Assembly (NCBI GenBank): GCA_051439375.1
Contig: JBFRWB010000192.1
Coordinates: forward strand, 1 to 64,000
Direction: 5' to 3'
DNA from: JBGTGT01 sp051439375
GTDB lineage: Bacteria; Cyanobacteriota; Cyanobacteriia; Cyanobacteriales; Microcystaceae
DNA: 64,000 bases
Position numbers and translations under genes: made by a program. Below are positions 25,362-34,285 of the stretch, one piece after another; positions within the stretch are counted from its first letter, which is position 1; the number at the start of each line of letters is the position of its first letter. The notes under the pieces are model-generated. The model saw only the letters and a list, made by a program, of their open reading frames with translations, was not told the DNA's origin and made no database searches.

Positions 25362-25855
25362 TGATTTTTAGTCTCCTAACTTGACGGGTGTAAAATGTTG
25401 AACATTCCCTAAAAACGGGATCTTAAATAGCTTAAGTCATAGTGGTCTGTTGACCTAAGCGAGACTTTCTAATCTTGATAGTTCTTCACGCTTCTTAACT
25501 TTTCTTTAAGAAACCTGAGAAAACTTGATAGTTGTCTCATAAAGTTGGGTTTGAAGGTCAAACAAGGTATTGGTCATAGGTTTGACCCGTTGTTTAAACC
25601 TCTCAAGTTAATTTTATACACCGTAGTTGACCCTTTATTTGTTACGTCTTGTTAATTTTTTGAGGGGGATTTTGAGTATTTTTTGAGGCAAAAATTGCTT
25701 GTAAGCCTATCCCTGCAAAACTTTTATCAATTATTACAGTTTGTAAAGTTATTTTGAACTGAGTAAAAATACTCTAAGAAAATAATTAATTCCTTCTTCC
25801 TTCAATTTTTGCTATACTATTTAAGCGTAGTCGTTATGAGTTTAATTTAAAGAGA
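25362..25855. other. Divergent control region, cpc operon / NTRC gene
   Basis: A 494-base gap without genes. On the minus strand a TATAAAA box at about 25612-25619 could be the -10 element of cpcB, implying a leader of about 240 bases. On the plus strand TATACT at 25813-25818 is a good -10 for the NTRC gene, with no convincing -35. Confidence 0.45.
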
Positions 25856-27238
25856 ATGGTCAATTCTACAGTGGAAAATGTTGTCATTATTGGGTCGGGT
25901 CCGGCTGGATTTACGGCGGCGATTTATGCAGCCAGAGCGAATTTAAAGCCCTTAATGTTTGAAGGATTGCAAGCAGGGGGAATTCCGGGGGGTCAATTGA
26001 TGACAACCACGGAAGTGGAAAATTTCCCCGGTTTTCCCGAAGGAATTACAGGGCCTCAACTAATGGAACGAATGAAGGCGCAAGCAGAACGATGGGGAAC
26101 AGAATGTTATACCGAAGATGTGGTTTCCGTAGATTTAAGTCAGCGTCCCTTTACGATACGTTCTACAGACAGGGAAGTTCAAGCCAACAGTATTATCATT
26201 GCGACGGGTGCAACCGCTAAACGGTTAAATTTGCCCAGTGAAAGCCAATTTTGGAGTAGTGGGATTTCCGCCTGTGCGATCTGTGATGGTGCAAGTCCTA
26301 TCTTTAAGGGGAATGAGTTAGCTGTAATTGGAGGGGGCGACTCTGCTGCCGAGGAAGCGGTTTATTTAACCAAATATGGCTCTCATGTTCATCTTTTGGT
26401 ACGTCGTGATGTACTGCGTGCCAGTAAAGCGATGCAAGATCGGGTTTTAAATAACGAGAAAATTACTGTACATTGGAATACAGAAGCGATCGATGTATTT
26501 GGGACTGGGAATAAATTAGAAGGGTTAAAGATTAAAAATAATCAAACCCAAGGGGTAACAGACTTACCCGTAGAAGGTCTTTTCTATGCGATTGGTCATG
26601 TCCCTAATACAACCCTTTTTCAAGGGCAATTAGACCTTGATGATGTAGGGTACATTAAAGTTAAAGCAGGAAGTGTAAACACCAGTGTAGAAGGCGTTTA
26701 TGCAGCAGGAGATGTACAGGATCACGAATATCGTCAAGCGATCACGGCTTCAGGAACGGGATGTATGGCTGCTTTATTAGCAGAAAGATGGCTCTCTGAG
26801 CATAATTTAATTCAAGAGTATCATCAAAGCGAAGAACAAGAAGTGCCATCTACTGACAGTTACACCTCAGAAAGTGTCGCAGATACAGAAGAAACCTTTG
26901 ACATTAATAACACCCGTTATGTGGGAGGTTATGCGTTACGCAAACTCTTCCATGAAAGTGATCGCTTAATTATGGTCAAATATGTTTCTCCCACTTGTGG
27001 CCCCTGTCGTACCCTAAAGCCCATTTTAAGTAAAGTGGTAGATGAATACGACGGAAAAATCCATTTCGTCGAAATTGACATCGAAGCTGACCCAGAAATT
27101 GCGCAAAATGCAGGGGTAACAGGAACACCAACGGTACAATTTTTCAAAGACAAAGACCTAGTAGAACAAATGCGAGGGGTTAAACAGAAAAGTGAATTTC
27201 GCAAGGTCATTGATCAGTATTTACCAGTGACTGTATAA
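25856..27238 (+). CDS. NADPH-thioredoxin reductase fused to thioredoxin (NTRC type)
   Basis: Bifunctional redox enzyme of 460 residues. Residues 1-~320 are a thioredoxin reductase: FAD motif IIGSGPAGFTAAIYAARA, redox pair in SACAICDGASP, NADPH motif VIGGGDSAAEEA, and the second FAD motif VYAAGDVQD. An acidic linker (~325-350) leads to a thioredoxin domain with SPTCGPCRTLKPIL and GTPTVQFFKD. The exact SPTCGPC active site is the one known from plastid and cyanobacterial NTRC, which uses NADPH to reduce 2-Cys peroxiredoxin and other targets. The gene is divergent from the phycocyanin operon. No other trx/trxB gene is adjacent. Confidence 0.95.
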   Translation: MVNSTVENVVIIGSGPAGFTAAIYAARANLKPLMFEGLQAGGIPGGQLMTTTEVENFPGFPEGITGPQLMERMKAQAERWGTECYTEDVVSVDLSQRPFTIRSTDREVQANSIIIATGATAKRLNLPSESQFWSSGISACAICDGASPIFKGNELAVIGGGDSAAEEAVYLTKYGSHVHLLVRRDVLRASKAMQDRVLNNEKITVHWNTEAIDVFGTGNKLEGLKIKNNQTQGVTDLPVEGLFYAIGHVPNTTLFQGQLDLDDVGYIKVKAGSVNTSVEGVYAAGDVQDHEYRQAITASGTGCMAALLAERWLSEHNLIQEYHQSEEQEVPSTDSYTSESVADTEETFDINNTRYVGGYALRKLFHESDRLIMVKYVSPTCGPCRTLKPILSKVVDEYDGKIHFVEIDIEADPEIAQNAGVTGTPTVQFFKDKDLVEQMRGVKQKSEFRKVIDQYLPVTV

Positions 27239-27244
27239 GTTTAG

Positions 27245-27298
27245 TTGGTGTGAGGTTTTAGGTTCTAGGTTCTAGGTTTTAGGTTTTAGGTTCTAGAG
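27245..27298 (+). repeat. Heptamer repeats (GGTTTTA/GGTTCTA type)
   Basis: About seven tandem units of GGTTTTA or GGTTCTA. They are the reverse-complement counterpart of the CCTAAAA/CCCGAAA arrays at 10662 and 33275. CATACCTCA repeats follow up to the next ATG. Confidence 0.75.
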
Positions 27299-27366
27299 AT
27301 TTCAACCTCATACCTCACATTTGATCTTTCTCATACCTCACACCTCATCTTCATACCTCATACCCT

Positions 27367-28509
27367 ATGAACTTGTTTACAACTGCTAAACCCCTATATT
27401 CTCTCTTTTTGGCTGCGACAAAAAGCAATCCTGAGAAGGCTCATAACCAAATTTTAGCCACTCTTAGCCAAGTCGATCGCAACCGTCAAACAGCTTGGGG
27501 AAAATGGTTACTTTCCCAAAGCGAACAAAGCTTTAAAGTGCCAGATGAGCGATTAAAACAAAACTTGTGGGGCTTAAACTGGGTAAACCCCCTTGGACTT
27601 GCCCCCGGATGCGATAAAGATGGTATTGCAGCCGGAATTTGGCAACATTTCGGCTTTGGCTTTGCGGAATTAGGCGCAGTTACCCAACATCCCCAAATAG
27701 GAAACCCCCAACCCCGTCTCTTTCGTCTTTCCCAAGATAAGGCCGCATTAAACCGTTTGGGTGCGAATAATTTAGGTGCAGTTACCATGGCGCAAACCTT
27801 AGAAAAAGCATGGAATCAGCATCCTAGACAAATTCCCATAGGAATAAACCTATGTAAATCTAAGATTACTCCCCTAGAAGACGCTGCAAAAGACTATTTG
27901 TTTAGTTTTAATACCTTAAAACCCTACGCTGATTATTTTGTTGTCAACGTAAGTTCTCCTAATACTCCCGGACTGCGATCGCTACAAGACGGAAACCAAT
28001 TAAAAGGGATTTTAGAAGCATTACAGGCAGAAAATAAGCATAAATATCCCTTATTTGTCAAAATTGCCCCTGATTTAACGAATGAAGCTATTGATACTAT
28101 CCTTGAGTTGGTTCAAGCTTATCAATTTTCTGGCGTTATTGCGACTAATACTACAATTCAACGAACAGGATTACACACTGAAGTTTTACCTGCGACGGGT
28201 CAACCCATTACAGAAGAAGCAGGGGGAATTAGTGGAAAACCTTTAAGTCAACGTTCAACGGAAGTTATTCGATATATTTATAGACAAACCCAAGGAAAAT
28301 TACCGATTATTGGTGTCGGTGGCATTTTTACCCCAGAAGATGCTTGGGAAAAAATAACGGCCGGTGCAAGTTTATTGCAAGTTTATACAGGTTGGGTGTA
28401 TGAAGGCCCTTGGATGGTTAAGGCGATTTTAGACGGTATTTTACTAAGATTAGAGGAAAAAGGGTTCTCTCATGTTTCTGAAGCAGTTGGAACGTTTACT
28501 GACACTTAG
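27367..28509 (+). CDS. pyrD: Dihydroorotate dehydrogenase (quinone), class 2
   Basis: Fourth step of pyrimidine synthesis: oxidises dihydroorotate to orotate and passes electrons to membrane quinone. The 380-residue length with an amphipathic N-terminal extension before the barrel (first ~60 residues) marks class 2. FMN-barrel motifs: GLNWVNPLGLAPGCDKDG, LGAVTQHPQIGNPQPR, catalytic Ser in VVNVSSPNTPGLR, FVKIAPDL, GVIATNTTI, GGISGKPL, and the phosphate site PIIGVGGIFTPEDA. It follows a heptamer-repeat gap and starts at the ATG at 27367; not in an obvious operon. Confidence 0.96.
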   Translation: MNLFTTAKPLYSLFLAATKSNPEKAHNQILATLSQVDRNRQTAWGKWLLSQSEQSFKVPDERLKQNLWGLNWVNPLGLAPGCDKDGIAAGIWQHFGFGFAELGAVTQHPQIGNPQPRLFRLSQDKAALNRLGANNLGAVTMAQTLEKAWNQHPRQIPIGINLCKSKITPLEDAAKDYLFSFNTLKPYADYFVVNVSSPNTPGLRSLQDGNQLKGILEALQAENKHKYPLFVKIAPDLTNEAIDTILELVQAYQFSGVIATNTTIQRTGLHTEVLPATGQPITEEAGGISGKPLSQRSTEVIRYIYRQTQGKLPIIGVGGIFTPEDAWEKITAGASLLQVYTGWVYEGPWMVKAILDGILLRLEEKGFSHVSEAVGTFTDT

Positions 28510-28591
28510 TGTTTAAATTTACAAAGCTTGCTTGAAAAATTTATGATTTATCATTTACAGTTAATCATTCAGACATTTACTCATAACTAAA

Positions 28592-30259
28592 ATGACAATT
28601 GCAACTACCAAAAAATCTAAATCTTCTACCAAAAAACGTAACCTGCGTTCGTTGTATGAAAGATTGATGGCACTTTTAATCTTATTTAACTATATCATTG
28701 TTATTTTTGATTTGACCTACATTCCCCTACGAGATTTTTGGTTACAAGGAAAAGTCCAAATGGTATTTGTCAAATTTAATAAACCTGTTGACTTTCTCTT
28801 TTTTACAGTTGATAATTTGGAACTTAAATTTCCTCCTAAAAAACCATTGCAAGTTTTACCGACTTCATTTAGACAATGGATTACAAATACTTATGACCCA
28901 ATTAAAGGAATTGTTCCCTATCGCAGTACAGAAGGATATTTACAGTTAGTCGAAGAATTCCAACAAGAAGTTAACGAAATCGAACAACGAATTTCTGAAG
29001 ATTATACAGATGTTTTTCCCGATTCTGGACAAGTCAACAATAATCAAACAGCAAATAATACAACCGACAAAATTGATAAAATACTCTCCCAATTACGGGC
29101 AGAAAGTATTGATATGGTTAATACAAATCCTTTCCAAGTTGCTAATAAAACAGGAACATTAGAGAGAATTAAAAATAAAATGACCGAGCATATTTTTGAT
29201 GGTAACAATGAAGTATATTCTTCCAAAGAAGCCTTTAGAACTTTTTGGAGTAAAGACTATCTTTTTCGTCAAGGATTTAAGAGTTATTACGAAGAAATTG
29301 ATTTCTTTAATGAAAGTATTGAGCCTTTAATTGCGACAAATTACTTTAGACCAATTGGAGAAAATGGAGAACCTGTTGACAATTTTGGGGCGTTTGACTT
29401 TCCTTTTGGCTTTCTATTTTTTATCGAATTTTTAGGAAGAACATGGTTTATTAGCCGTCGTCATGCAGGACTTAGCTGGTTTGATGCTACCCTATGGCGT
29501 TGGTACGATATTTTCTTATTTATTCCTATCTTTCGTTGGTTGCGAATCATTCCTTTAACAATTCGCTTGAATCAAGCTAAATTAATTAACTTAAAATCAA
29601 TTCAAAGACAAGCGAGTCAGGGATTTGTTGCCAGTATCGCAGGAGATATTACGGAAGTTGTCATTTTAAGAGTAATTAATCAGTTTCAAGGTGCAATAAA
29701 TGATGGAATGATACAGAATGTTTTTGAACAAAGAGGCGCAACCCCCTATATTGATCTCAACGACACGGATGAAATCACAGAGATAATTAAACTGGTTGTT
29801 CATATTACCGTACATAAAGTTTTACCTGAAATTCAACCCGAAGCAGAAGCATTTTTAAAATATAATCTTGATAAATCAATCCAACAAACCCCCGCTTATC
29901 AAGGAATACAAAGAATACCGGGGTTTAAATCTCTAGAAACCCAACTGACTGAACAAATCGCAACCCAACTGTACACCACTTTATGTACTGTCTTGGTGGA
30001 CATTACTGCACAAGATCCTGTTTTTGATGAATTAGCTGCTAAGTTAGCGGAAAGCTTTACCCATGCAATGGGAACGGGTTTAAAAGCAGAACATAGCATG
30101 GATCGTTTGGAAGTTTTACTCAAAGATTTACTAGAGGAGATTAAAGTTAACTATGTTCAGAAATTATCAGAAGAAGATGTAGAAGAAATTTTGGAACAAA
30201 CTCGACAATTACGACAAAATAAAGGAAATGTGGTCACATTAACGCCAACTAAATATTAA
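28592..30259 (+). CDS. Conserved membrane protein, unknown function (555 aa)
   Basis: I do not recognise a named family. After a Lys/Ser-rich N-terminus, a hydrophobic helix is at about residues 22-48 (YERLMALLILFNYIIVIFDL). A soluble middle of ~200 residues is rich in Asn, Asp and Glu. Further hydrophobic segments lie at about 265-290 (FPFGFLFFIEFLGRTWFI) and 302-325 (WYDIFLFIPIFRWLRIIP), resembling the voltage-sensor-like hydrophobic pair of some ion-channel-related proteins, though no pore motif is seen. The last ~220 residues look helical and charged. It stands alone, followed by repeats and the CRISPR array. Confidence 0.75.
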   Translation: MTIATTKKSKSSTKKRNLRSLYERLMALLILFNYIIVIFDLTYIPLRDFWLQGKVQMVFVKFNKPVDFLFFTVDNLELKFPPKKPLQVLPTSFRQWITNTYDPIKGIVPYRSTEGYLQLVEEFQQEVNEIEQRISEDYTDVFPDSGQVNNNQTANNTTDKIDKILSQLRAESIDMVNTNPFQVANKTGTLERIKNKMTEHIFDGNNEVYSSKEAFRTFWSKDYLFRQGFKSYYEEIDFFNESIEPLIATNYFRPIGENGEPVDNFGAFDFPFGFLFFIEFLGRTWFISRRHAGLSWFDATLWRWYDIFLFIPIFRWLRIIPLTIRLNQAKLINLKSIQRQASQGFVASIAGDITEVVILRVINQFQGAINDGMIQNVFEQRGATPYIDLNDTDEITEIIKLVVHITVHKVLPEIQPEAEAFLKYNLDKSIQQTPAYQGIQRIPGFKSLETQLTEQIATQLYTTLCTVLVDITAQDPVFDELAAKLAESFTHAMGTGLKAEHSMDRLEVLLKDLLEEIKVNYVQKLSEEDVEEILEQTRQLRQNKGNVVTLTPTKY

Positions 30260-30725
30260 TGCTTCTATAGCAGTTATAGTGAATTCAAATAAGAATGAGA
30301 CACCTCACATCCATCTTATCTTTAAGTGTAGTGAGCGAGACGCTCACACTCCTTTGTCTCAAACTTATTTGAAACGACTATAACAGTTGGCAATTGTTGA
30401 TAGAATAAGGACTTTGCAGGTTTCAAGCTTGTCAAACATCAACCCTTTCTTTGCTACCCACATTCTGCGAAGCGGTGCAAGCACCTCTGAATGTTTGGCT
30501 TAAATCATGGCTCAAAATCGCTGAAACTCTTACTCTGTATAGCTTGGAAGGTCTTTTGATTGGCTGACAGGTGCTTGCAAAACCTCACACCCCTTACCCT
30601 ATCTGGCTTCTGGACGCTGAAAATTCTTGATTTGAGCCAACTTTTTCTGTATTATTACGGTTGCAAAGGAGGTACGTGCAAAATAGACTAGGATAGTAGG
30701 CTAGATAAGGCTTTCAGCCGTCGCC
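30260..30725 (+). promoter_or_regulatory. Gap before the CRISPR array, possible leader
   Basis: No gene. The first 100 bases hold a GTGAGCGAGACGCTCAC palindrome (about 30333-30349). GCAAGCACCT near 30478 and AGGTGCTTGC near 30570 form an inverted pair 90 bases apart. The last ~150 bases before the first repeat may be the leader; no cas gene is present, and both ends of the array carry perfect repeats, so the side of the leader is not proven. Confidence 0.4.
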
Positions 30726-31261
30726 CTGATTCAACCTTAGATGCCGTTAGGCGTTGATCACTTAAAGAAGTCGTTGAAAAGCTCGAATACATGGGTACTG
30801 ATTCAACCTTAGATGCCGTTAGGCGTTGATCACCTGAATTAGCGGCAGAAGAAGAGTTATTAGCAGGTCTGATTCAACCTTAGATGCCGTTAGGCGTTGA
30901 TCACTAAACTTTGTGAGGTTTGTTAGGAGGGAGTTTGTTCTGATTCAACCTTAGATGCCGTTAGGCGTTGATCACAAAAGGGTCTAGAATTTTAAATCAA
31001 ATTTTTTGGGCTGATTCAACCTTAGATGCCGTTAGGCGTTGATCACAAGAAAGCAGGGTTGAGAATTTTCATGATCAGCTTACTGATTCAACCTTAGATG
31101 CCGTTAGGCGTTGATCACTCGTTTCCTAGGAGTTTTGCTATTGTGCCTATATCACTGATTCAACCTTAGATGCCGTTAGGCGTTGATCACAGTGGCTAAA
31201 CAACCCCGAAACGCACGAAGAGGCACTGATTCAACCTTAGATGCCGTTAGGCGTTGATCAC
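30726..31261. CRISPR. CRISPR array, 8 repeats of 36 bp, 7 spacers
   Basis: Eight identical 36-base repeats (CTGATTCAACCTTAGATGCC then GTTAGGCGTTGATCAC) start at 30726, 30798, 30869, 30940, 31011, 31083, 31155 and 31226. The seven spacers are 35 or 36 bases and all different. The repeat is partly self-complementary (TGATTCAAC against GTTGATCA at its ends, CCTTA against TTAGG inside). No cas gene occurs in the window, so the type cannot be set from context, and the repeat lacks the common GAAAC/GAAAG end. Spacers 1 and 2 each have a long open frame. Confidence 0.97.
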
Positions 31262-31285
31262 AGACTCCTATAGAAATTTCTATAC

Positions 31286-31315
31286 AAAAAAGGGTAACTC
31301 ACCGAAAGTTACCCT
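31286..31315 (-). terminator. Terminator of the aldolase gene
   Basis: On the minus strand AGGGTAACT pairs with AGTTACCCT around a 7-base loop and is followed by TTTTTT. It lies between the aldolase stop and the CRISPR array. Confidence 0.85.
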
Positions 31316-31355
31316 AATACTTATACAGTTAATTTAATTGTGCTTAGTTAAATCG

Positions 31356-32435
31356 TTACACAGCAACAGCTTTTCTAACAGAAGCAGCTAATTCACCACT
31401 AGCATACTTAGCAGCATAATCATCAAGAGTCATTTGCTTGATTTTACTAGCGTTTCCAGCAGTTCCAAACTGTTGATAACGATCTAAACAAACCTGCTTC
31501 ATGTACTTCATAGAAGGTTTCATGAAATGACGAGGATCAAAGTTAGAAGGATCTTTCGCACCTGCTTCACGAATCGCAGCAGTGATAGCTAAACGGTTGT
31601 CGGTGTCGATATTAACCTTACGAACCCCACTCTTGATACCTTTTTGAATTTCTTCAACAGGTACACCATAGGTTTCAGGAATCTGACCACCGTATTCGTT
31701 GATCATATCAATCCATTCTTGGGGAACAGAAGAAGATCCGTGCATTACTAGGTGGGTATTGGGTAATTTGGCGTGAATTTCTTCAATACGACTAATAGCT
31801 AGAACTTCACCCGTCGGTTTTTTAGTAAACTTATAAGCACCATGGCTGGTTCCAATGGCAACCGCTAAGGCATCTACTTGAGTCCGTTCAACGAATTCTA
31901 CTGCCTCATCGGGATCGGTGAGTAATTGCTCTTTGGATAAGGTTCCTTCAAAACCGTGGCCGTCTTCTTTGTCACCTTTTCCAGTTTCAAGAGAGCCTAA
32001 ACAGCCTAATTCACCTTCAACACTAGCACCAACCGCGTGAGCAACTTTAACCACTTCTGCGGTAACGTTAACGTTGTACTCAAAGCTAGCAGGGGATTTA
32101 GCATCTTCTTCTAGAGAACCATCCATCATAACGCTGGTAAAACCATTGCGGATAGCTGAGTAACAGGTAGCGGGACTGTTACCATGGTCTTGGTGCATAG
32201 CAACAGGAATATGGGGATAGGTTTCAACCGCACCTAAAATAAGGTGACGGAGGAAGTTTTCACCAGCATATTTCCGCGCACCACGAGATGCTTGTAAAAT
32301 AACGGGACTATCAGCTTCATTCGCAGCATCCATAATAGCGAGGATCTGCTCTAAATTATTAACGTTAAAAGCGGGAATACCGTAGTTGTTTTCAGCCGCG
32401 TGATCTAGCAACAGCCGCATGGGTACGAGCGCCAT
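31356..32435 (-). CDS. fbaA: Fructose-bisphosphate aldolase, class II
   Basis: Zinc-dependent aldolase that joins triose phosphates to fructose-1,6-bisphosphate (and, in cyanobacteria, sedoheptulose-1,7-bisphosphate) in the Calvin cycle. 359 residues, the length of the cyanobacterial Calvin-cycle type. Visible motifs: YGIPAFNVNN, the zinc and catalytic region VAMHQDHGNSPATC, MMDGSLEED, GELGCLGSLE, AIGTSHGAYKF, LVMHGSSSVP and VRKVNIDTDNRLA. GGAGGACC lies a few bases before the ATG. Monocistronic with its own terminator. Confidence 0.97.
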   Translation of the reverse strand: MALVPMRLLLDHAAENNYGIPAFNVNNLEQILAIMDAANEADSPVILQASRGARKYAGENFLRHLILGAVETYPHIPVAMHQDHGNSPATCYSAIRNGFTSVMMDGSLEEDAKSPASFEYNVNVTAEVVKVAHAVGASVEGELGCLGSLETGKGDKEDGHGFEGTLSKEQLLTDPDEAVEFVERTQVDALAVAIGTSHGAYKFTKKPTGEVLAISRIEEIHAKLPNTHLVMHGSSSVPQEWIDMINEYGGQIPETYGVPVEEIQKGIKSGVRKVNIDTDNRLAITAAIREAGAKDPSNFDPRHFMKPSMKYMKQVCLDRYQQFGTAGNASKIKQMTLDDYAAKYASGELAASVRKAVAV

Positions 32436-32734
32436 AAAAGGTCCTCCTAATCTATTTCTATATTTTTGTGCCTGAGTCTTTAAAAAAATTAACTCGACTT
32501 ACCTGTTAATCTTAAGATAGTTTTTAACATTTGACTAAAGGATTTTTTTATCTTTACCATACATAAACAGATATTTTTGTCAACTAAATTAATTGAGCGA
32601 AAATTTGACAGCGTTATCGATCCTGACGTTACTAACTCTTTCCTTGCTATCAGCCTTAAAACGATTGATATACCAAGATTTTTCTTCATCTCTTTGCTAT
32701 AGTTACATTAGCTTTTAAATAATCTTTATGTGTA
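32436..32734. other. Divergent gap upstream of aldolase and TPR gene
   Basis: 299 bases, AT-rich, promoters of the two flanking genes expected. A 66-codon minus-strand frame here has no protein-like features and is not called. Confidence 0.4.
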
Positions 32735-33247
32735 ATGAATGATCATCAAAAACAACAATTTTATGCCTATTACGAAACAGGACAAGCAGCCTTAGAAAGT
32801 GGACAATATCGTGTAAGCGTGGAAAATTTAGAAAAGGCCATAGAAGTAGCCTCTATTAACACAAAGTTAGGAGCAGAAGCCTGTATTGCTTTAATTACTG
32901 CTTATCAAGCGGTAGGAGATACTAAAAGTGCGATCGCTTTGTGTCGTCAACTAGCGACGCATCCCTATCCGTCTTTTAGCGAAAAAGGCAAGTATTTACT
33001 TTATATCCTAGAAGCACCTCGTTTACAACGGCCAGCCGAATGGATGACCCAAATTCCTAATCTTGCGAACGAAACAGGGAAACCTAAATATGTATCCCAA
33101 AAACCCCCTAAATCTTCTTCTCCCCCGTCTGGATACAAAATAGACTCGGTGGATCTTTCCCAAGTCAATACCAAGGATAATGGGTTTATTTGGATAGCGT
33201 TAGCCATTATTTTATTAATGCTTGGGGGAACACTTTGGTTCAGTTAA
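32735..33247 (+). CDS. TPR-like, tail-anchored membrane protein
   Basis: 170 residues. The first ~95 are helical repeats of TPR character (FYAYYETGQAALESGQYRVS, EACIALITAYQAVGDTKSAI). A Pro/Ser-rich linker (PPKSSSPPSGY) follows, and the last 20 residues are a single membrane helix (FIWIALAIILLMLGGTLWFS) that ends the protein, so it should be C-terminally anchored with the repeats in the cytoplasm. Such proteins usually act as adaptors; partner unknown. Start is the ATG at 32735; divergent from the aldolase gene. Confidence 0.8.
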   Translation: MNDHQKQQFYAYYETGQAALESGQYRVSVENLEKAIEVASINTKLGAEACIALITAYQAVGDTKSAIALCRQLATHPYPSFSEKGKYLLYILEAPRLQRPAEWMTQIPNLANETGKPKYVSQKPPKSSSPPSGYKIDSVDLSQVNTKDNGFIWIALAIILLMLGGTLWFS

Positions 33248-33274
33248 TGTAAAGTCTGAGGTTATAAGTATCTA

Positions 33275-33395
33275 AAACCCGAAACCTGAAACTCGACACC
33301 CGAAACCCGAAACCCGAAACCTGACACCCGAAACCCGAAACCCGAAACCCGAAATCCGAAACCTAAAACCCGAAACCTGACACCCGACACCTAGA
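33275..33395 (+). repeat. Heptamer repeat array (CCCGAAA/CCTGACA type)
   Basis: About 15 tandem 7-base units of CCCGAAA, CCTGAAA, CTCGACA, CCTGACA and similar. This is the longest heptamer array in the window and sits between convergent genes. Such arrays are a known cyanobacterial feature (STRR/LTRR sequences). Confidence 0.85.
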
Positions 33396-33401
33396 ACCTA
33401 A

Positions 33402-33878
33402 TTAATGAAAAATCTCTAAATGTAAAACATAATGACCTAAACAGAGTGAACCTGTCCATAACTCGTATTCTACTCGCAAAAATTGAGGTAATTCGTCCCA
33501 TTCTAGGGTTAAGCTTCGGGTGTAATTGCGAAGACGGAAAGATTGGATTTTTAAATCAGGATTAGTTTCATTAAACCAATAGCGACTGATTCCATAGACA
33601 CCTTGTTCCCAAAAATGACGGTAAGCAAAGCTTTTACGACCTTGCATCGTCATAACTACCCGATAAGGCGAAATTTCTAACCAAAGCAGTTGCTTTTCTG
33701 TTGAGTCAGGGGAAGCAACTTCTGAGCAAGATAGAGGAATATCGCATTGACTGAGTAGCAAATGAAAGCGATCTCTGTCCTTTTGATAAAGGGTAGCAGC
33801 CGTTTCTAAACTAGATAGAACGGGAAGGTCTGTCGAAAGTAAGGATAAGCAAACTGGACGACGATGATAGGTCAGCAT
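33402..33878 (-). CDS. Conserved-looking hypothetical protein (158 aa)
   Basis: Family not recognised. The sequence is soluble, with a beta-rich, aromatic C-terminal half: LEISPYRVVMTMQGRKSFAY, YGISRYWFNE, LTLEWDELPQFLRVEYELWT, LCLGHYVLHLEIFH. No signal peptide or membrane helix. The strong spacing of aromatic residues and alternation suggest a beta-barrel or lipocalin-like fold, which is only an impression. It lies on the minus strand; its stop is next to the heptamer array. Confidence 0.65.
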   Translation of the reverse strand: MLTYHRRPVCLSLLSTDLPVLSSLETAATLYQKDRDRFHLLLSQCDIPLSCSEVASPDSTEKQLLWLEISPYRVVMTMQGRKSFAYRHFWEQGVYGISRYWFNETNPDLKIQSFRLRNYTRSLTLEWDELPQFLRVEYELWTGSLCLGHYVLHLEIFH

Positions 33879-34028
33879 AGAGGAGTAAGAATGATGGATT
33901 CTACTTCTACCATAAACCCCACCAGCTTTCCTTGACGGATCTCAGTGTTGCGATTTGTTAAGAAATTTGGGGTTAATGCTTGCCAACTGATAAAGTCTAT
34001 GGCTATAATGATTAACTGTTGTCAGCAA

Positions 34029-34100
34029 TCCTCAGTAGCTCAGTGGTAGAGCGGTCGGCTGTTAACCGATTGGTCGTAAGTTCGAATCTTACCTGGGGAG
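34029..34100 (+). tRNA. tRNA-Asn (anticodon GTT)
   Basis: 72 nt: acceptor TCCTCAG with CTGGGGA, discriminator G, D-loop AGCTCAGTGGTAGAGC, anticodon loop TGTTAAC in the stem TCGGC/CCGAT region, T-arm AGTTCGAATCT. CCA not encoded. Confidence 0.95.
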
Positions 34101-34234
34101 TTTTAAAGAAGTCAGAAGTATTAAGTCGGAAGTTAGAAGTTATTTTTGATGACTCTAATAGCCAGACATCAGCAATCATTGCCATTGTGCTGGACTCTAA
34201 CTCTTATCAGATAAGACTTTCAGAGATTTATCTA

Positions 34235-34272
34235 AGAAAATCTGATAAAGTTTCTCAGAAAATCTTAGATAA
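34235..34272 (+). repeat. Dispersed ~40-bp repeat, copy 2
   Basis: AGAAAATCTGATAAAG then AGAAAATCTTAGATAA, aligned to 2841-2878. It lies between tRNA-Asn and the scpA stop; a further similar TTATCTAAGA segment precedes it. Confidence 0.6.
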
Positions 34273-34285
34273 AGTTTCTACAATG

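Noticed and set aside
30726..31261. Array considered as an ordinary tandem repeat rather than CRISPR
   Set aside because: Constant 36-bp repeats with unique 35-36-bp spacers fit CRISPR and not a minisatellite.
32489..32689. 66-codon minus-strand frame upstream of the aldolase gene
   Set aside because: Lies in the promoter gap, no conserved features, AT-rich chance frame.
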